From: CAZNPH01 sp964574985
GTDB taxonomy: Bacteria > Bacteroidota > Bacteroidia > Bacteroidales > SM23-62
Direction: 5' to 3'
Length of the DNA: 64,000 nucleotides
Assembly (NCBI GenBank): GCA_964574985.1
Contig: CAZNPH010000003.1
Coordinates: 157,455-221,454 of the forward strand
Of this stretch, positions 9,550-18,106 are shown one piece after another. Every line of letters begins with the position of its first letter. The stretch's first letter is position 1. Under the pieces are notes generated by a model. That model saw nothing but the letters and a program-made list of their open reading frames with translations. It was not told the origin of the DNA and did no database searches. Made by a program: the position numbers and the translations under genes.

Positions 9550-10065
9550 TTAATTCTTATATCCTAACTTTTCCAGCACATCGTCACTTTTGTCATATTT
9601 TGGATCAGTGTACAGCATACCCTGCCCGGAAGCGGTATCAAAAATCACCGCAAAATTGCCCTCGGTGGCAATCTCCTTAACCGCATTGTAAATTTCATCC
9701 TGTATTGGTTTCACCAGCTCCTGCCGCTTCTTGAACAGAAGTCCGTCCCTTCCGAAATACTTATTCTGTAATTCCTTGACTTCTTTTTCCCTGTTGATAA
9801 TTTCCTCTTCTTTTTTGGTTTTCATTTCCTGTGTCATCAGGACTTTTTCGGTCTGGTATGACTTATACATTTTCTCGACCTCATCATACACGGCTTCCAC
9901 TTCAGCCTGCCATTCCCGGGAAAGCTTGTCAAGCTGATCCTGGGCAGCCGTATAAGAAGGTATATTGTTCAATATATATTCCGTGTCAACGAATGAATAT
10001 TTCTGGGCCATTGCACTGATAACAGGACATAACAGGACAAGCAGTGTCAAAATTGATTTTTTCAC
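9550..10065 (-). CDS. OmpH/Skp-family periplasmic chaperone
   Basis: 171 aa. Signal peptide (hydrophobic 5-18, cut near AMAQ), then YSFVDTEYIL, a lysine/glutamate-rich coiled coil (about 40-115) and a closing strand (FAVIFDTA). Paralogue of the next gene, 48 nt away. It lies downstream of bamA, separated by 133 bp that contain a structured dispersed repeat. Confidence 0.9.
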   Translation of the reverse strand: MKKSILTLLVLLCPVISAMAQKYSFVDTEYILNNIPSYTAAQDQLDKLSREWQAEVEAVYDEVEKMYKSYQTEKVLMTQEMKTKKEEEIINREKEVKELQNKYFGRDGLLFKKRQELVKPIQDEIYNAVKEIATEGNFAVIFDTASGQGMLYTDPKYDKSDDVLEKLGYKN

Positions 10066-10100
10066 GAGTGATAAATTTAGTTACACATAAAACTATAATT

Positions 10101-10198
10101 ATGTTGCCGTACACCTGCATGCTGTCCACATGCCGGGCCGGCGAACCTATTTCGTCATAAACCGGCGTCTTGCCGCCGGATCGGTTATGAGGGTTTCA
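10101..10198 (-). repeat. Dispersed intergenic palindromic repeat, copy A
   Basis: Read on the minus strand this matches copy C (57970-58071) over nearly its full length: a shared ATGAAACCC-like beginning, a GC-rich first hairpin (CCGGCG, TCTTGC, CGCCGG on the plus strand), then GGTTCGCCGGCCCGGCA, GTGGACAGC and GGCAAC. The inner hairpin arms here are GCATG and CATGC around a TGGACAG loop. It fills the bamA-ompH intergenic space and begins next to the bamA stop, so it is transcribed within the operon. Confidence 0.75.
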
Positions 10199-12697
10199 TC
10201 AGAATTGCTGTCCCATGGTGAAATGAAACTGCGAACCACTGATGCCGGGTTCTCCTTCCACGCTGTCAAATCCGTAACCCCAGTCAAGGCCCAGCAGTCC
10301 AAACATGGGCAAAAATGCCCTCAGTCCGATCCCTGCAGCCCGTTTGTTCATAAACGGATTGAACTGTTCAATATCGTACCAGGCGTTACCGGCTTCCAGG
10401 AAAGCGATCACAAAAACCGTCGCCGACGGATTCAATGTGATCGGATGTCTCAGCTCCAATGTTAGTTTATCGAATACATTACCGGCTTTTTTCCCGTCAA
10501 CGATCGGTGTCAAAGAACCATTCTCATATCCCCTGAGCGAAATATTTTCCCTTCCGTACAGATTATATCCCCTCATTCCGTCCCCACCGAGGTCAAATCC
10601 TTCAAATGGCGAAGGTCCGATCTCAGGATTGTAATAACCCAGGTATCCGAATTCCGCTTTTGATTTTAACACCAAATTTCCTGCCAGAGTTAGATACCAT
10701 TCGCCCATGAATTTCCATTTGTGATATTCTATCCATTTATATCTTTCATTATCAGGAAGTTGAGAATAATCCCGGTCGTCAAACAATGAATAAGGCGGGG
10801 TAACCTGCAAACTCAGGGAAAAGGTAGATCCCATTCTGGGATAGATAAGCTGGTCGACCGATTTCCTGGCAAAGATATTTGAAAAACTTATGTTGTTGGA
10901 CGTTCCGTCGGAAAACAGGAAGTATCCGGTCCAGTCATCCAGTTTGTAACGTTGATAGCTGATGTCATTGTACAGGTTAAAATAGTCGTCAGGCCAGTTC
11001 AGTCTGCGCCCCAGGCCGAGGGATGCTCCCGAGATCCTCAGAAACCGGTCGCCCCGTTCACCGAAATATCTGCTGTTTGATGTAATGGTGTGAAAAACAG
11101 AAAGTGAGAGGGAATTTGGTTTTTTCCCTCCGAACCAGGGTTCCACGAAAGTAAAATTGTATGACTGGTAATATTTACCGTTGGATTGCGCCCTGAGGCT
11201 CAGGGTTTGTCCGTCACCGGCAGGTATGGGCCTCCATGCATCCGCGTTGAAAAGGTTTCTGGCCGAAAAATTAGAAAACCTCAGTCCGATCGTCCCGATC
11301 AGCATGTTGGCTCCCCAACCGCCGGAAATTTCCAGTTGGTCATTGGCCCGTTCAACCATTGAATATTCCAGGTCGACCGTTCCGTCAGATTGATTAGGTA
11401 TGGGATTGGGGGTGATTTGTTCAGGATCAAAATGTCCGAGCTGGGCCAGTTCTCTCACCGTACGGATGATATCCGATTTACTGAATAAATCGCCTGGTCT
11501 TGTCCTGATCTCCCGCCTGATGACATGTTCATTTGTCTTGGTATTCCCCCGTATGATCACACGATCGACCGTTGCCTGCTTGCCTTCATATATCCGCATT
11601 TCAAAATCGATCGAATCATCTTCTATATTAACTTCCACCGGATCGACCGAGAAAAACAGGTATCCGTTATCCAAATACAGGGAACTCACCGCATCTTCAT
11701 CGATCTGAAGCCTTTCTTCCAGGATGGTCTGATCGAAAACATCACCCTTCTTAATGCCCAGAACTTCCGCAAGCAGTTCAGAAGGATAAATCGTATTGCC
11801 CACCCATTCGATGTCACGAAAGAAATACTTACTGCCTTCTTCAATGAAAATATGCAACATGATCCGTTTCTCGCCCTGAACCGATATTGAATCGCCAAGG
11901 ATATTGAAATCACGGTATCCGTTCTTTCTGTAAAAGGTGGTCAGCTTCTGTTTATCCTCCTTGAAGTCATCTTTTATGAACTTTGAGGCTTTGAAAATAT
12001 TCCAGTTTTTCTTCTTGGTATTTTTCATTACCCGCCTTAGCCGCTTATCAGAATATTCATGGTTTCCCACAAAAACAATATCATCGATCTTTACCCGGTC
12101 ATTTTTCTCCACCATAACCACCAGGCTGACCATATTTCTGCTCGTGGTGGTATCCGGCCGCTGTCTTATGTTTACCTGCGTATTGTAAAAGCCTTTCTCA
12201 ATGAAATGCTGTTCAACGATCCTTCTGGTATTGTTGATCATATCCTGGGTTACCTGCATCCCAACCCGGATATCAAGCTTTTCCATAAGGTCCTGTGTCT
12301 GGATCTTATTGAGTCCGGTGAAAGAGAATCTGGAAAGTCTGGGCCGTTCGACCAAATGAATGTTCAGATATATCCTGCCTTTTTCTACTTTCTCCGCGAT
12401 GACCTTTACATCTGAAAAAAGACCCTGATCCCAGAATTTCTCAATGATCCGGCTGATCCGGTCACCGGGCACCTTTATCTTATCTCCCTTCCTGAGTCCG
12501 GTCAGATTCACCAGAACGTCAGGCTGGATATACTGAACACCGGACACAATCACTTCAGCGATCTCATATTCCCTGGTTTCGGAATAATCCCAAACCTTAA
12601 GGTTTTGAAAATCTGTGGTTTGAGTAAATGAAAATACACAAATACATTGGAAAACAATATACAATCCAAGGCTTCTAATCATTCTCCGTATACTCAT
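10199..12697 (-). CDS. bamA: Outer-membrane barrel assembly factor BamA
   Basis: 832 aa. Signal peptide (about 1-26), a string of POTRA domains (about 40-430, for example the segments with EVIVSGVQYIQ, RFSFTGLNKI, DIVFVGNHEYSD and DRVIIRGNTKTNEHVIRREI), then a 16-strand-type beta barrel ending in a terminal Phe, the usual outer-membrane signature. The central subunit of the complex that inserts beta-barrel proteins. The start overlaps the uppS 3' end by 23 nt; a second ATG at 12682 is possible. Two Skp-like chaperone genes follow. Confidence 0.95.
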   Translation of the reverse strand: MSIRRMIRSLGLYIVFQCICVFSFTQTTDFQNLKVWDYSETREYEIAEVIVSGVQYIQPDVLVNLTGLRKGDKIKVPGDRISRIIEKFWDQGLFSDVKVIAEKVEKGRIYLNIHLVERPRLSRFSFTGLNKIQTQDLMEKLDIRVGMQVTQDMINNTRRIVEQHFIEKGFYNTQVNIRQRPDTTTSRNMVSLVVMVEKNDRVKIDDIVFVGNHEYSDKRLRRVMKNTKKKNWNIFKASKFIKDDFKEDKQKLTTFYRKNGYRDFNILGDSISVQGEKRIMLHIFIEEGSKYFFRDIEWVGNTIYPSELLAEVLGIKKGDVFDQTILEERLQIDEDAVSSLYLDNGYLFFSVDPVEVNIEDDSIDFEMRIYEGKQATVDRVIIRGNTKTNEHVIRREIRTRPGDLFSKSDIIRTVRELAQLGHFDPEQITPNPIPNQSDGTVDLEYSMVERANDQLEISGGWGANMLIGTIGLRFSNFSARNLFNADAWRPIPAGDGQTLSLRAQSNGKYYQSYNFTFVEPWFGGKKPNSLSLSVFHTITSNSRYFGERGDRFLRISGASLGLGRRLNWPDDYFNLYNDISYQRYKLDDWTGYFLFSDGTSNNISFSNIFARKSVDQLIYPRMGSTFSLSLQVTPPYSLFDDRDYSQLPDNERYKWIEYHKWKFMGEWYLTLAGNLVLKSKAEFGYLGYYNPEIGPSPFEGFDLGGDGMRGYNLYGRENISLRGYENGSLTPIVDGKKAGNVFDKLTLELRHPITLNPSATVFVIAFLEAGNAWYDIEQFNPFMNKRAAGIGLRAFLPMFGLLGLDWGYGFDSVEGEPGISGSQFHFTMGQQF

Positions 12698-13475
12698 TTG
12701 ATAAAGAAGTTACCTGTTCACTTATCATGCCGAACCTTCTTTCCCTGTTCTGGTAATTGCATATTGCCCGGTAAAAGTCTTCCCTGGAAAAATCCGGCCA
12801 CAATGTTTCCGTGAAATAAAGTTCGGCATAAGCAACCTGCCAGAGCAGAAAGTTGCTTAACCGGAATTCCCCGCTGGTCCTGATCAGCAATTCAGGATCC
12901 GGAAGATCCTTTGTCTGAAGAAAATCCCGGAACAGTTCCTGGTTGATGTCCCGGGGATCCAGATCACCTTTTTTGATTTCATCTGCTATCTTTCTGACCG
13001 CCTCGAGTATTTCCCACCTGGCACTATAACTAAGTGCCAGAAACAAATTCAAACCGTTGTTATTCCTGGTTTCCTCTACCGTTTTCAGCAGTTGTTTACG
13101 GACATCTTCAGGAAGTGCATCCATGTCTCCGATGGCCTTCAGTCTGACCCTGTTCTCCATCAATGTTTTTTTCTCCGCATGGATGGTGGAAACCAGCAAC
13201 CTCATCAGGGCGTCAATTTCCTGCCTGGGACGACTCCAGTTTTCCGTAGAAAAAGCATACAGGGTGAGATATTGAATACCCAGTTCTGCAGCAGCTTCCA
13301 CAGTATTCCTGACGGCAGTCACCCCATTCCGGTGGCCGAAGATCCTGTTGTTGCCTTTTTTCTTGGCCCATCTCCCGTTTCCGTCCATAATGATGGCAAT
13401 ATGCACAGGCAATTTTGACTTTTTGATCTTCTCCTTCAGACCCGGGCCTGATTTTATTTCAGAATTAATCGTCAT
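12675..13475 (-). CDS. uppS: Isoprenyl transferase (undecaprenyl diphosphate synthase)
   Basis: 266 aa. Makes the C55 lipid carrier for peptidoglycan and other surface polymers by cis-condensation of isopentenyl diphosphate. Seen: IIMDGNGRWAKK (catalytic Asp), GHRNGV, LYAFSTENWSRP and the IRTSGEFRLSNFLLWQ signature. The start overlaps the end of the preceding DUF6089 gene by 11 nt and its end overlaps bamA by 23 nt, so it is embedded in the envelope operon. Confidence 0.95.
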   Translation of the reverse strand: MTINSEIKSGPGLKEKIKKSKLPVHIAIIMDGNGRWAKKKGNNRIFGHRNGVTAVRNTVEAAAELGIQYLTLYAFSTENWSRPRQEIDALMRLLVSTIHAEKKTLMENRVRLKAIGDMDALPEDVRKQLLKTVEETRNNNGLNLFLALSYSARWEILEAVRKIADEIKKGDLDPRDINQELFRDFLQTKDLPDPELLIRTSGEFRLSNFLLWQVAYAELYFTETLWPDFSREDFYRAICNYQNRERRFGMISEQVTSLSNEYTEND

Positions 13476-14220
13476 AGGCCGGACAAAATTCTATATACTC
13501 CCAAAGCTTGTAGGTTATAAATATTCCAACTAAAGAATACCAGTCATTATTGTGAAAGAAGCTTCCGAAATCATCGGAGCCAATATTGGACAATCCGTCG
13601 ATCCTGTCGGTAAAGGTTTTCCGGAACATCCACTCCGCACCTCCGCTCATCCGGCTGGTAATATTGAACTTGATTCCCCCGCCATAGGACAAAAAAGGGA
13701 AATCTGCTTCACCGGTGCTGCCCGACAACAGGTAATTATATCCCAGTCCGCCCGACACATAAGGTGAAAATTTGTATCGTCTCAGGTTCGTAGGTTCATA
13801 AATCAAAAAATTGAATTCAAAATTCATGGCCAGGTCAATATACGTTGAACTGAATGATGCAGACCGGTTCAATTGATAAGGGTCATCAGAATCAAGGTCA
13901 CTGGCTGACCATCCTCCATATATCGCGTTGAACCGGATGGCATTCCTGGGATTGAAATTATAGCGGATGATCGCGCCGGCTGAAACGGACGGACTGTATA
14001 AATGCTTTGCGGGATTGACATCCCCCATATAATAGGAAGCCCCCGAGAAAAAGCCCAGGTTGGTATTTTTTTGTCCGGAAGCATGGTTGCAGAAGATGAA
14101 TGCAAATGACAGCAGGATAAAGGGAAGCCGCGATATCCTAAAAGAATCCCATCCGGTTCCTTCTGCCCTGGAAAAAATATGGAATGCCTTTCCTGGTTGT
14201 TCTGATCTTGTATATTGCAT
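13465..14220 (-). CDS. DUF6089-family outer-membrane beta-barrel protein (start uncertain)
   Basis: A secreted barrel-like protein with alternating aromatic strands, LGFFSGASYYMGDVNP after the signal sequence, and a hydrophobic export segment (RLPFILLSFAFIFCNHASGQ). The start is a problem: the upstream paralogue ends at 14138, just before the signal-like segment, and no ATG, GTG or TTG lies between. The nearest in-frame ATG is at 14220, inside the upstream gene, and would put about 28 extra residues before the signal. An ATA codon at 14136, two bases after the upstream stop, would give a normal signal peptide but is a rare start. Function unknown; the family is found next to uppS/bamA in Bacteroidota. 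Confidence 0.75.
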   Translation of the reverse strand: MQYTRSEQPGKAFHIFSRAEGTGWDSFRISRLPFILLSFAFIFCNHASGQKNTNLGFFSGASYYMGDVNPAKHLYSPSVSAGAIIRYNFNPRNAIRFNAIYGGWSASDLDSDDPYQLNRSASFSSTYIDLAMNFEFNFLIYEPTNLRRYKFSPYVSGGLGYNYLLSGSTGEADFPFLSYGGGIKFNITSRMSGGAEWMFRKTFTDRIDGLSNIGSDDFGSFFHNNDWYSLVGIFITYKLWEYIEFCPAYDD

Positions 14221-14917
14221 TGATAATGCCAAAATAATATATATCATTGGTATTAGACCATTCCGACGTATAACCATCCAGATAATCGGTGGTGGTTAAC
14301 CTTCCCCCCAGTTCAAAACCGACCGACCAAAGGTCGTCGATCACATATTTCAAACCCACTCCTGCCGGAATAACCATTCCGGTTGTTTTGTGTTCTTCAT
14401 CATAATTTTCAGCAAGGACAGAATCGGGTTTTACCCCGAAAAATGCACCTCCAAGGCCTGCAAATATATATAAATTTACCCTGGAATAGTTGTTCAGCAT
14501 GCCCCGTTTGTTGAACCATGCTGTAGAGCTGTGCCTTCTTTCCTCAGGTATGATTGAATATTCCACCTGAACCGATGGTTCAAACAAAGTGGTTGAATAG
14601 GAAAACCCCCTGGCTTCGTTTCTTGATCCCTGGTCGTCACCTGAAAGCCATGCATACGTAAGTCCGAGTTTTGCAGACCACAGGGAAGTGATCCGGTACC
14701 GGATCCCCGCGGAAAAGGATGGTTTCGTGCTTTTCAAATCAATGTCTTTCAGCCCCAGCAGGTTGTTCTCGTCTGCAGATCCGCCGATATCCCCGAAGTA
14801 GTTGGATGTTCCGATACCTGCGATGGCTTCATATCGCTTCAATTTCCATTTTTGTGCCCGGACCTGGAAGGGGACAATGACGAAAAGAAATAATAAAAAC
14901 CAGCCCAATCGTTTCAT
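14138..14917 (-). CDS. DUF6089-family outer-membrane beta-barrel protein
   Basis: 259 aa with a clear signal peptide (MKRLGWFLLFLFVIV, cut near VRAQ) followed by YEAIAGIGTSNYFGDIGG, typical of this Bacteroidota barrel family. Paralogue of the gene directly downstream. It sits 38 nt after nadK in the nadK-DUF6089-DUF6089-uppS-bamA order. Role unknown; probably a small outer-membrane barrel. Confidence 0.85.
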   Translation of the reverse strand: MKRLGWFLLFLFVIVPFQVRAQKWKLKRYEAIAGIGTSNYFGDIGGSADENNLLGLKDIDLKSTKPSFSAGIRYRITSLWSAKLGLTYAWLSGDDQGSRNEARGFSYSTTLFEPSVQVEYSIIPEERRHSSTAWFNKRGMLNNYSRVNLYIFAGLGGAFFGVKPDSVLAENYDEEHKTTGMVIPAGVGLKYVIDDLWSVGFELGGRLTTTDYLDGYTSEWSNTNDIYYFGIINAIYKIRTTRKGIPYFFQGRRNRMGFF

Positions 14918-14955
14918 AGCGGATAAACTACCCGATACAAATTTATAAATTATTC

Positions 14956-15840
14956 TTAATTCCTCTTATCAACACCCCACATCAGTTTATTGCGAAGCGT
15001 ATCATAGAATGTTTTCCCTTCAATCCGCACTGTACTTACCGAAAAGTCTGCCTTCCGGATAATTATTTCCCGGTCGGGGGACAACAATTCTGAACGTGAA
15101 TCCATGGTCAGCAGGAACTTGCCGCTTTTGCTGCTGGTTTTCATTCTGATAACGGCGGTATCCGGAACAACCACCGGCCGTACGGTAAGATTATGGGGGG
15201 CAATGGGGCAGATGATCAATGTGCTTGAATCCGGAGTAACCACAGGTCCGCCCACGCTCAGGGAATACGCGGTGGATCCGGTGGGTGTGGAAATAATGAG
15301 GCCATCTGCCCAGTATGCATTCAGATAGGCATCATCGATGTGGGTTTTTATGGTGATCATGGCCGAATTCTTCTTCTGGATGGTGACTTCGTTGATGGCA
15401 TATGGAAGATCTGTCAGCAAGCCGGACTGGTCACGGATTTCCAGGAGGGACCTTTTTTCGATTACATATTCCCCGCTGAATAAGGCGGAAATGGATTTCC
15501 CGATGTCCGACTTGGCAATGTTGGCCAGAAAACCAAGCCGCCCCGTATTGATGCCAATGATGGGGATCCCCCGGTTCCTGACGATTGAAACTGCGGCCAG
15601 GAAAGTTCCGTCCCCCCCGATACTGAGGACAAAATCTATTTTGTCAGGGACATCGGCTGAACCGGTAAAAAATCCATGTACCTCCGGCTGATAACCGATC
15701 TTTTTCCCGAGGAAATCAAAAAAGGGTTTGTATATGATGATTTTGCTGTCATACTGCCTGAGCCGGCCAAACAACTGTAGAATATCCTCACGGAATGCGG
15801 GCCTGCAGGTTCTTCCAAACAAAGCAATTCTCATAATCAC
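14956..15840 (-). CDS. nadK: NAD kinase
   Basis: About 294 aa (an in-frame ATG two codons later gives 292). Phosphorylates NAD to NADP. Seen: the diphosphate-binding GGDGTFLAA, GINTGRLGFLA and NEVTIQKK, plus STPTGSTAYSLSVGGP, all family hallmarks. Lies 23 nt after the CBS-domain gene, with DUF6089 genes downstream, a conserved Bacteroidota neighbourhood. Confidence 0.95.
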   Translation of the reverse strand: MIMRIALFGRTCRPAFREDILQLFGRLRQYDSKIIIYKPFFDFLGKKIGYQPEVHGFFTGSADVPDKIDFVLSIGGDGTFLAAVSIVRNRGIPIIGINTGRLGFLANIAKSDIGKSISALFSGEYVIEKRSLLEIRDQSGLLTDLPYAINEVTIQKKNSAMITIKTHIDDAYLNAYWADGLIISTPTGSTAYSLSVGGPVVTPDSSTLIICPIAPHNLTVRPVVVPDTAVIRMKTSSKSGKFLLTMDSRSELLSPDREIIIRKADFSVSTVRIEGKTFYDTLRNKLMWGVDKRN

Positions 15841-15863
15841 ATGTATCTTAGGGTCAAAAGCAC

Positions 15864-16529
15864 TTATATGCTCAGATATTTCATAAAGGATTCATAACGG
15901 CTGCTGTACATACTGTTCATATCGTCATCTTCCGTATAGGAGGCTTTTACATCGTAATTAAAACGGTTGAAAGTCTGTATAACCGGAGAAATATCCGTTT
16001 TATTGATCTTCAGGGTCAGTTCAAGCCGGGTGGAATCTTCAGGCGAGGATACATATAGACTAAGTATCCGGGCATCGTTTCCTTCCACGATCTGAGCGAT
16101 CCGGGTTAGTGAATAGTCATTGACATTGAGTTCAAGCACCAGTATACCCCCGGGTTGCTTCAATGCTGCCAGATCAGCAAAATACCCGGCAAGTTCATTT
16201 AAAGTGACAAGACCCAGGTAATGGTTCTTTTCATCCAGAACCGGGACGACCGTCAGTTTTAATCTGGAAACCAGTTCCAGCACCTCATAAATGTGCTGGT
16301 TGTACCGGACAAAAGGGCTGAAAAGGGAAAGTTTATGATTTCCGATGGGCTCGTCTGCCATATTCAGATTATAAATGTCTGAATCCGAAATCAATCCGAG
16401 AAATTCCTGATTGTTTACGATGGGCAAATGGGAGATCCTGAATATGTCCATCCATGACAGGGCCTGCAGTCCGGTATCCGATGTCCTGAGGGGCGGGACA
16501 ATTTCCGATATCATATCTTTTGCCAGCAT
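15864..16529 (-). CDS. CBS-domain protein
   Basis: 221 aa. Two CBS motifs (about 1-60 and 65-120; AKDMISEIVPPLRTSD and SRLKLTVVPVLDEKN) then an ACT-like C-terminal half (about 125-200, GGILVLELNVNDYSL). CBS pairs bind adenine nucleotides and usually regulate. First gene of the minus-strand envelope operon, divergent from pdxJ with only 40 bp between. What it regulates is not evident; co-transcription with nadK suggests a nucleotide-sensing role (inference). Confidence 0.85.
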   Translation of the reverse strand: MLAKDMISEIVPPLRTSDTGLQALSWMDIFRISHLPIVNNQEFLGLISDSDIYNLNMADEPIGNHKLSLFSPFVRYNQHIYEVLELVSRLKLTVVPVLDEKNHYLGLVTLNELAGYFADLAALKQPGGILVLELNVNDYSLTRIAQIVEGNDARILSLYVSSPEDSTRLELTLKINKTDISPVIQTFNRFNYDVKASYTEDDDMNSMYSSRYESFMKYLSI

Positions 16530-16554
16530 AAGTAATATTCTGATGAATACTTTC

Positions 16555-16562
16555 TACCTTTG
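16555..16562 (+). promoter_or_regulatory. -7 box for pdxJ (TACCTTTG)
   Basis: An exact match to the Bacteroidetes -7 consensus TAnnTTTG, 7 bp before the pdxJ ATG. No -33 TTG lies at the usual spacing. A start about 5 nt downstream would leave a leader of only a few bases. Confidence 0.5.
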
Positions 16563-16569
16563 TGCAAAA

Positions 16570-17286
16570 ATGACCAGATTAAGTGTAAATATAAACAAAA
16601 TTGCCACATTAAGAAATGCCAGGGGGGGCAACACACCCAATGTGTTGCAGGCAGCAGTTGATTGTCAGAGATTTGGTGCCCAGGGCATTACGGTCCATCC
16701 CCGACCCGACGAGCGCCACATCCGGTATCAGGATGTCAGGGACATCAGGCCCGTCGTTACCACGGAACTCAACATTGAGGGATACCCCTCTGACAAGTTT
16801 CTCCAACTGATCCGGGAAATCCGTCCTCACCAGGTCACGCTTGTCCCCGATCCTCCGGATGCACTGACCTCAAGCCAGGGATGGGAAACCAAAAAACATG
16901 CCGGCTTTCTCAGGGATATCATTAAAAAACTGCATGATTCCATAAACCGGTGCTCCATATTTGTCAATGCAGATCAGGACATGATAGAACATGCAGTGAA
17001 CACGGGTACCGACCGGGTGGAGCTTTATACCGAACCATATGCCAAAATGTACCAGGTCGACCGGGAAAAAGCCATACGTCCTTTTATAGAAGCGGCCAGG
17101 ACGGCAAGGGAATGCGGACTCGGACTGAATGCCGGGCATGATCTGAACCTGGAGAATCTCGGATACCTGCATGAGAAGATACCCGGACTGGATGAAGTAT
17201 CCATCGGTCATGCCCTGATCTCAGATGCTTTGTACTACGGTTTGGAAAACACCATCCAGATGTACATGCGCCTGCTTAAAGATTAA
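16570..17286 (+). CDS. pdxJ: Pyridoxine 5'-phosphate synthase
   Basis: 238 aa from the ATG at 16570. Condenses 1-deoxyxylulose 5-phosphate with 3-amino-2-oxopropyl phosphate in the DXP-dependent vitamin B6 route. Seen: LSVNINKIATLRNARGG at the N-terminus, HPRPDERHI, TELNIEG, LVPDPP and GLNAGHDLN. An upstream extension in frame overlaps the divergent CBS gene and was not used. Reads outward from a 40-bp divergent region. Confidence 0.95.
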   Translation: MTRLSVNINKIATLRNARGGNTPNVLQAAVDCQRFGAQGITVHPRPDERHIRYQDVRDIRPVVTTELNIEGYPSDKFLQLIREIRPHQVTLVPDPPDALTSSQGWETKKHAGFLRDIIKKLHDSINRCSIFVNADQDMIEHAVNTGTDRVELYTEPYAKMYQVDREKAIRPFIEAARTARECGLGLNAGHDLNLENLGYLHEKIPGLDEVSIGHALISDALYYGLENTIQMYMRLLKD

Positions 17287-17290
17287 GGGA

Positions 17291-18106
17291 ATGAAACTGT
17301 TTCACCGCGCTTTGGGGGAAGGACCTCCTTTGATCGTTGTCCACGGACTTTATGGATCTTCAGACAACTGGATCAGCATTGCCCGTTCACTTTCCGTAAA
17401 TTTCAGGGTTTATCTAATCGACCAGCGCAATCACGGACGTTCCCCGCATTCCGATAAGCACAGCTATGACCTTCTCCGGGACGACCTTCGGGAATTCATA
17501 TCCAATAATCACATCCGGAAACCGGTTCTTATGGGGCATTCCATGGGCGGAAAAACCGTCATGTATTATGCCGTGGCCTTCCCGGACCTGGTGAATTCCC
17601 TGATCGTGATCGATATGGCACCGGTTTCATACATGGATACAGCCACCACACAAAAGGACATCCATAAAAACATACTCTCGGCTTTGTCCGGAATTGATCT
17701 GTCCGTGGCCAGAAACCGCGGGGACATTAACAACCAACTTGCACCCGGGATACCCAATCCGGCCGTACGCAGATTCCTGCTAAAAAACGTTACCAGATAC
17801 ACCGGTGGTGCCTTCCGCTGGAAGCTAAACATCGATGTACTTCGCCGCAATCTGTCCGGGATCCTGGACGGACTCGCACCGGGGGATTTCCGGGAATCGG
17901 GGGGAATTAAAGGGTTCCCTGTGCTTTTTATCCGGGGAGGACTTTCGGATTATATAAGAGACGAGCATATACCGGCTATCCGGACCATCTTTCCGGATGC
18001 ACAGGTCCGCACATTTGAAAATGCCGGACACTGGCTCCATGCCGAGGAACCGGAACGGCTCGTACAAACCGTAAAAAACTTTTTATTGAATCAAAAAACG
18101 GCATGA
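17291..18106 (+). CDS. Alpha/beta-fold hydrolase (YbfF-like esterase)
   Basis: 271 aa from the ATG at 17291, 4 nt after pdxJ. Seen: oxyanion segment VVHGLYGSSDNW, IDQRNHGRS, nucleophile elbow GHSMGG with Ser84, and NAGHWLHAEEPE with the catalytic His at about 247. Resembles acyl-CoA/ester hydrolases of the YbfF type; the substrate cannot be told. It overlaps the next gene by ATGA. Confidence 0.88.
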   Translation: MKLFHRALGEGPPLIVVHGLYGSSDNWISIARSLSVNFRVYLIDQRNHGRSPHSDKHSYDLLRDDLREFISNNHIRKPVLMGHSMGGKTVMYYAVAFPDLVNSLIVIDMAPVSYMDTATTQKDIHKNILSALSGIDLSVARNRGDINNQLAPGIPNPAVRRFLLKNVTRYTGGAFRWKLNIDVLRRNLSGILDGLAPGDFRESGGIKGFPVLFIRGGLSDYIRDEHIPAIRTIFPDAQVRTFENAGHWLHAEEPERLVQTVKNFLLNQKTA

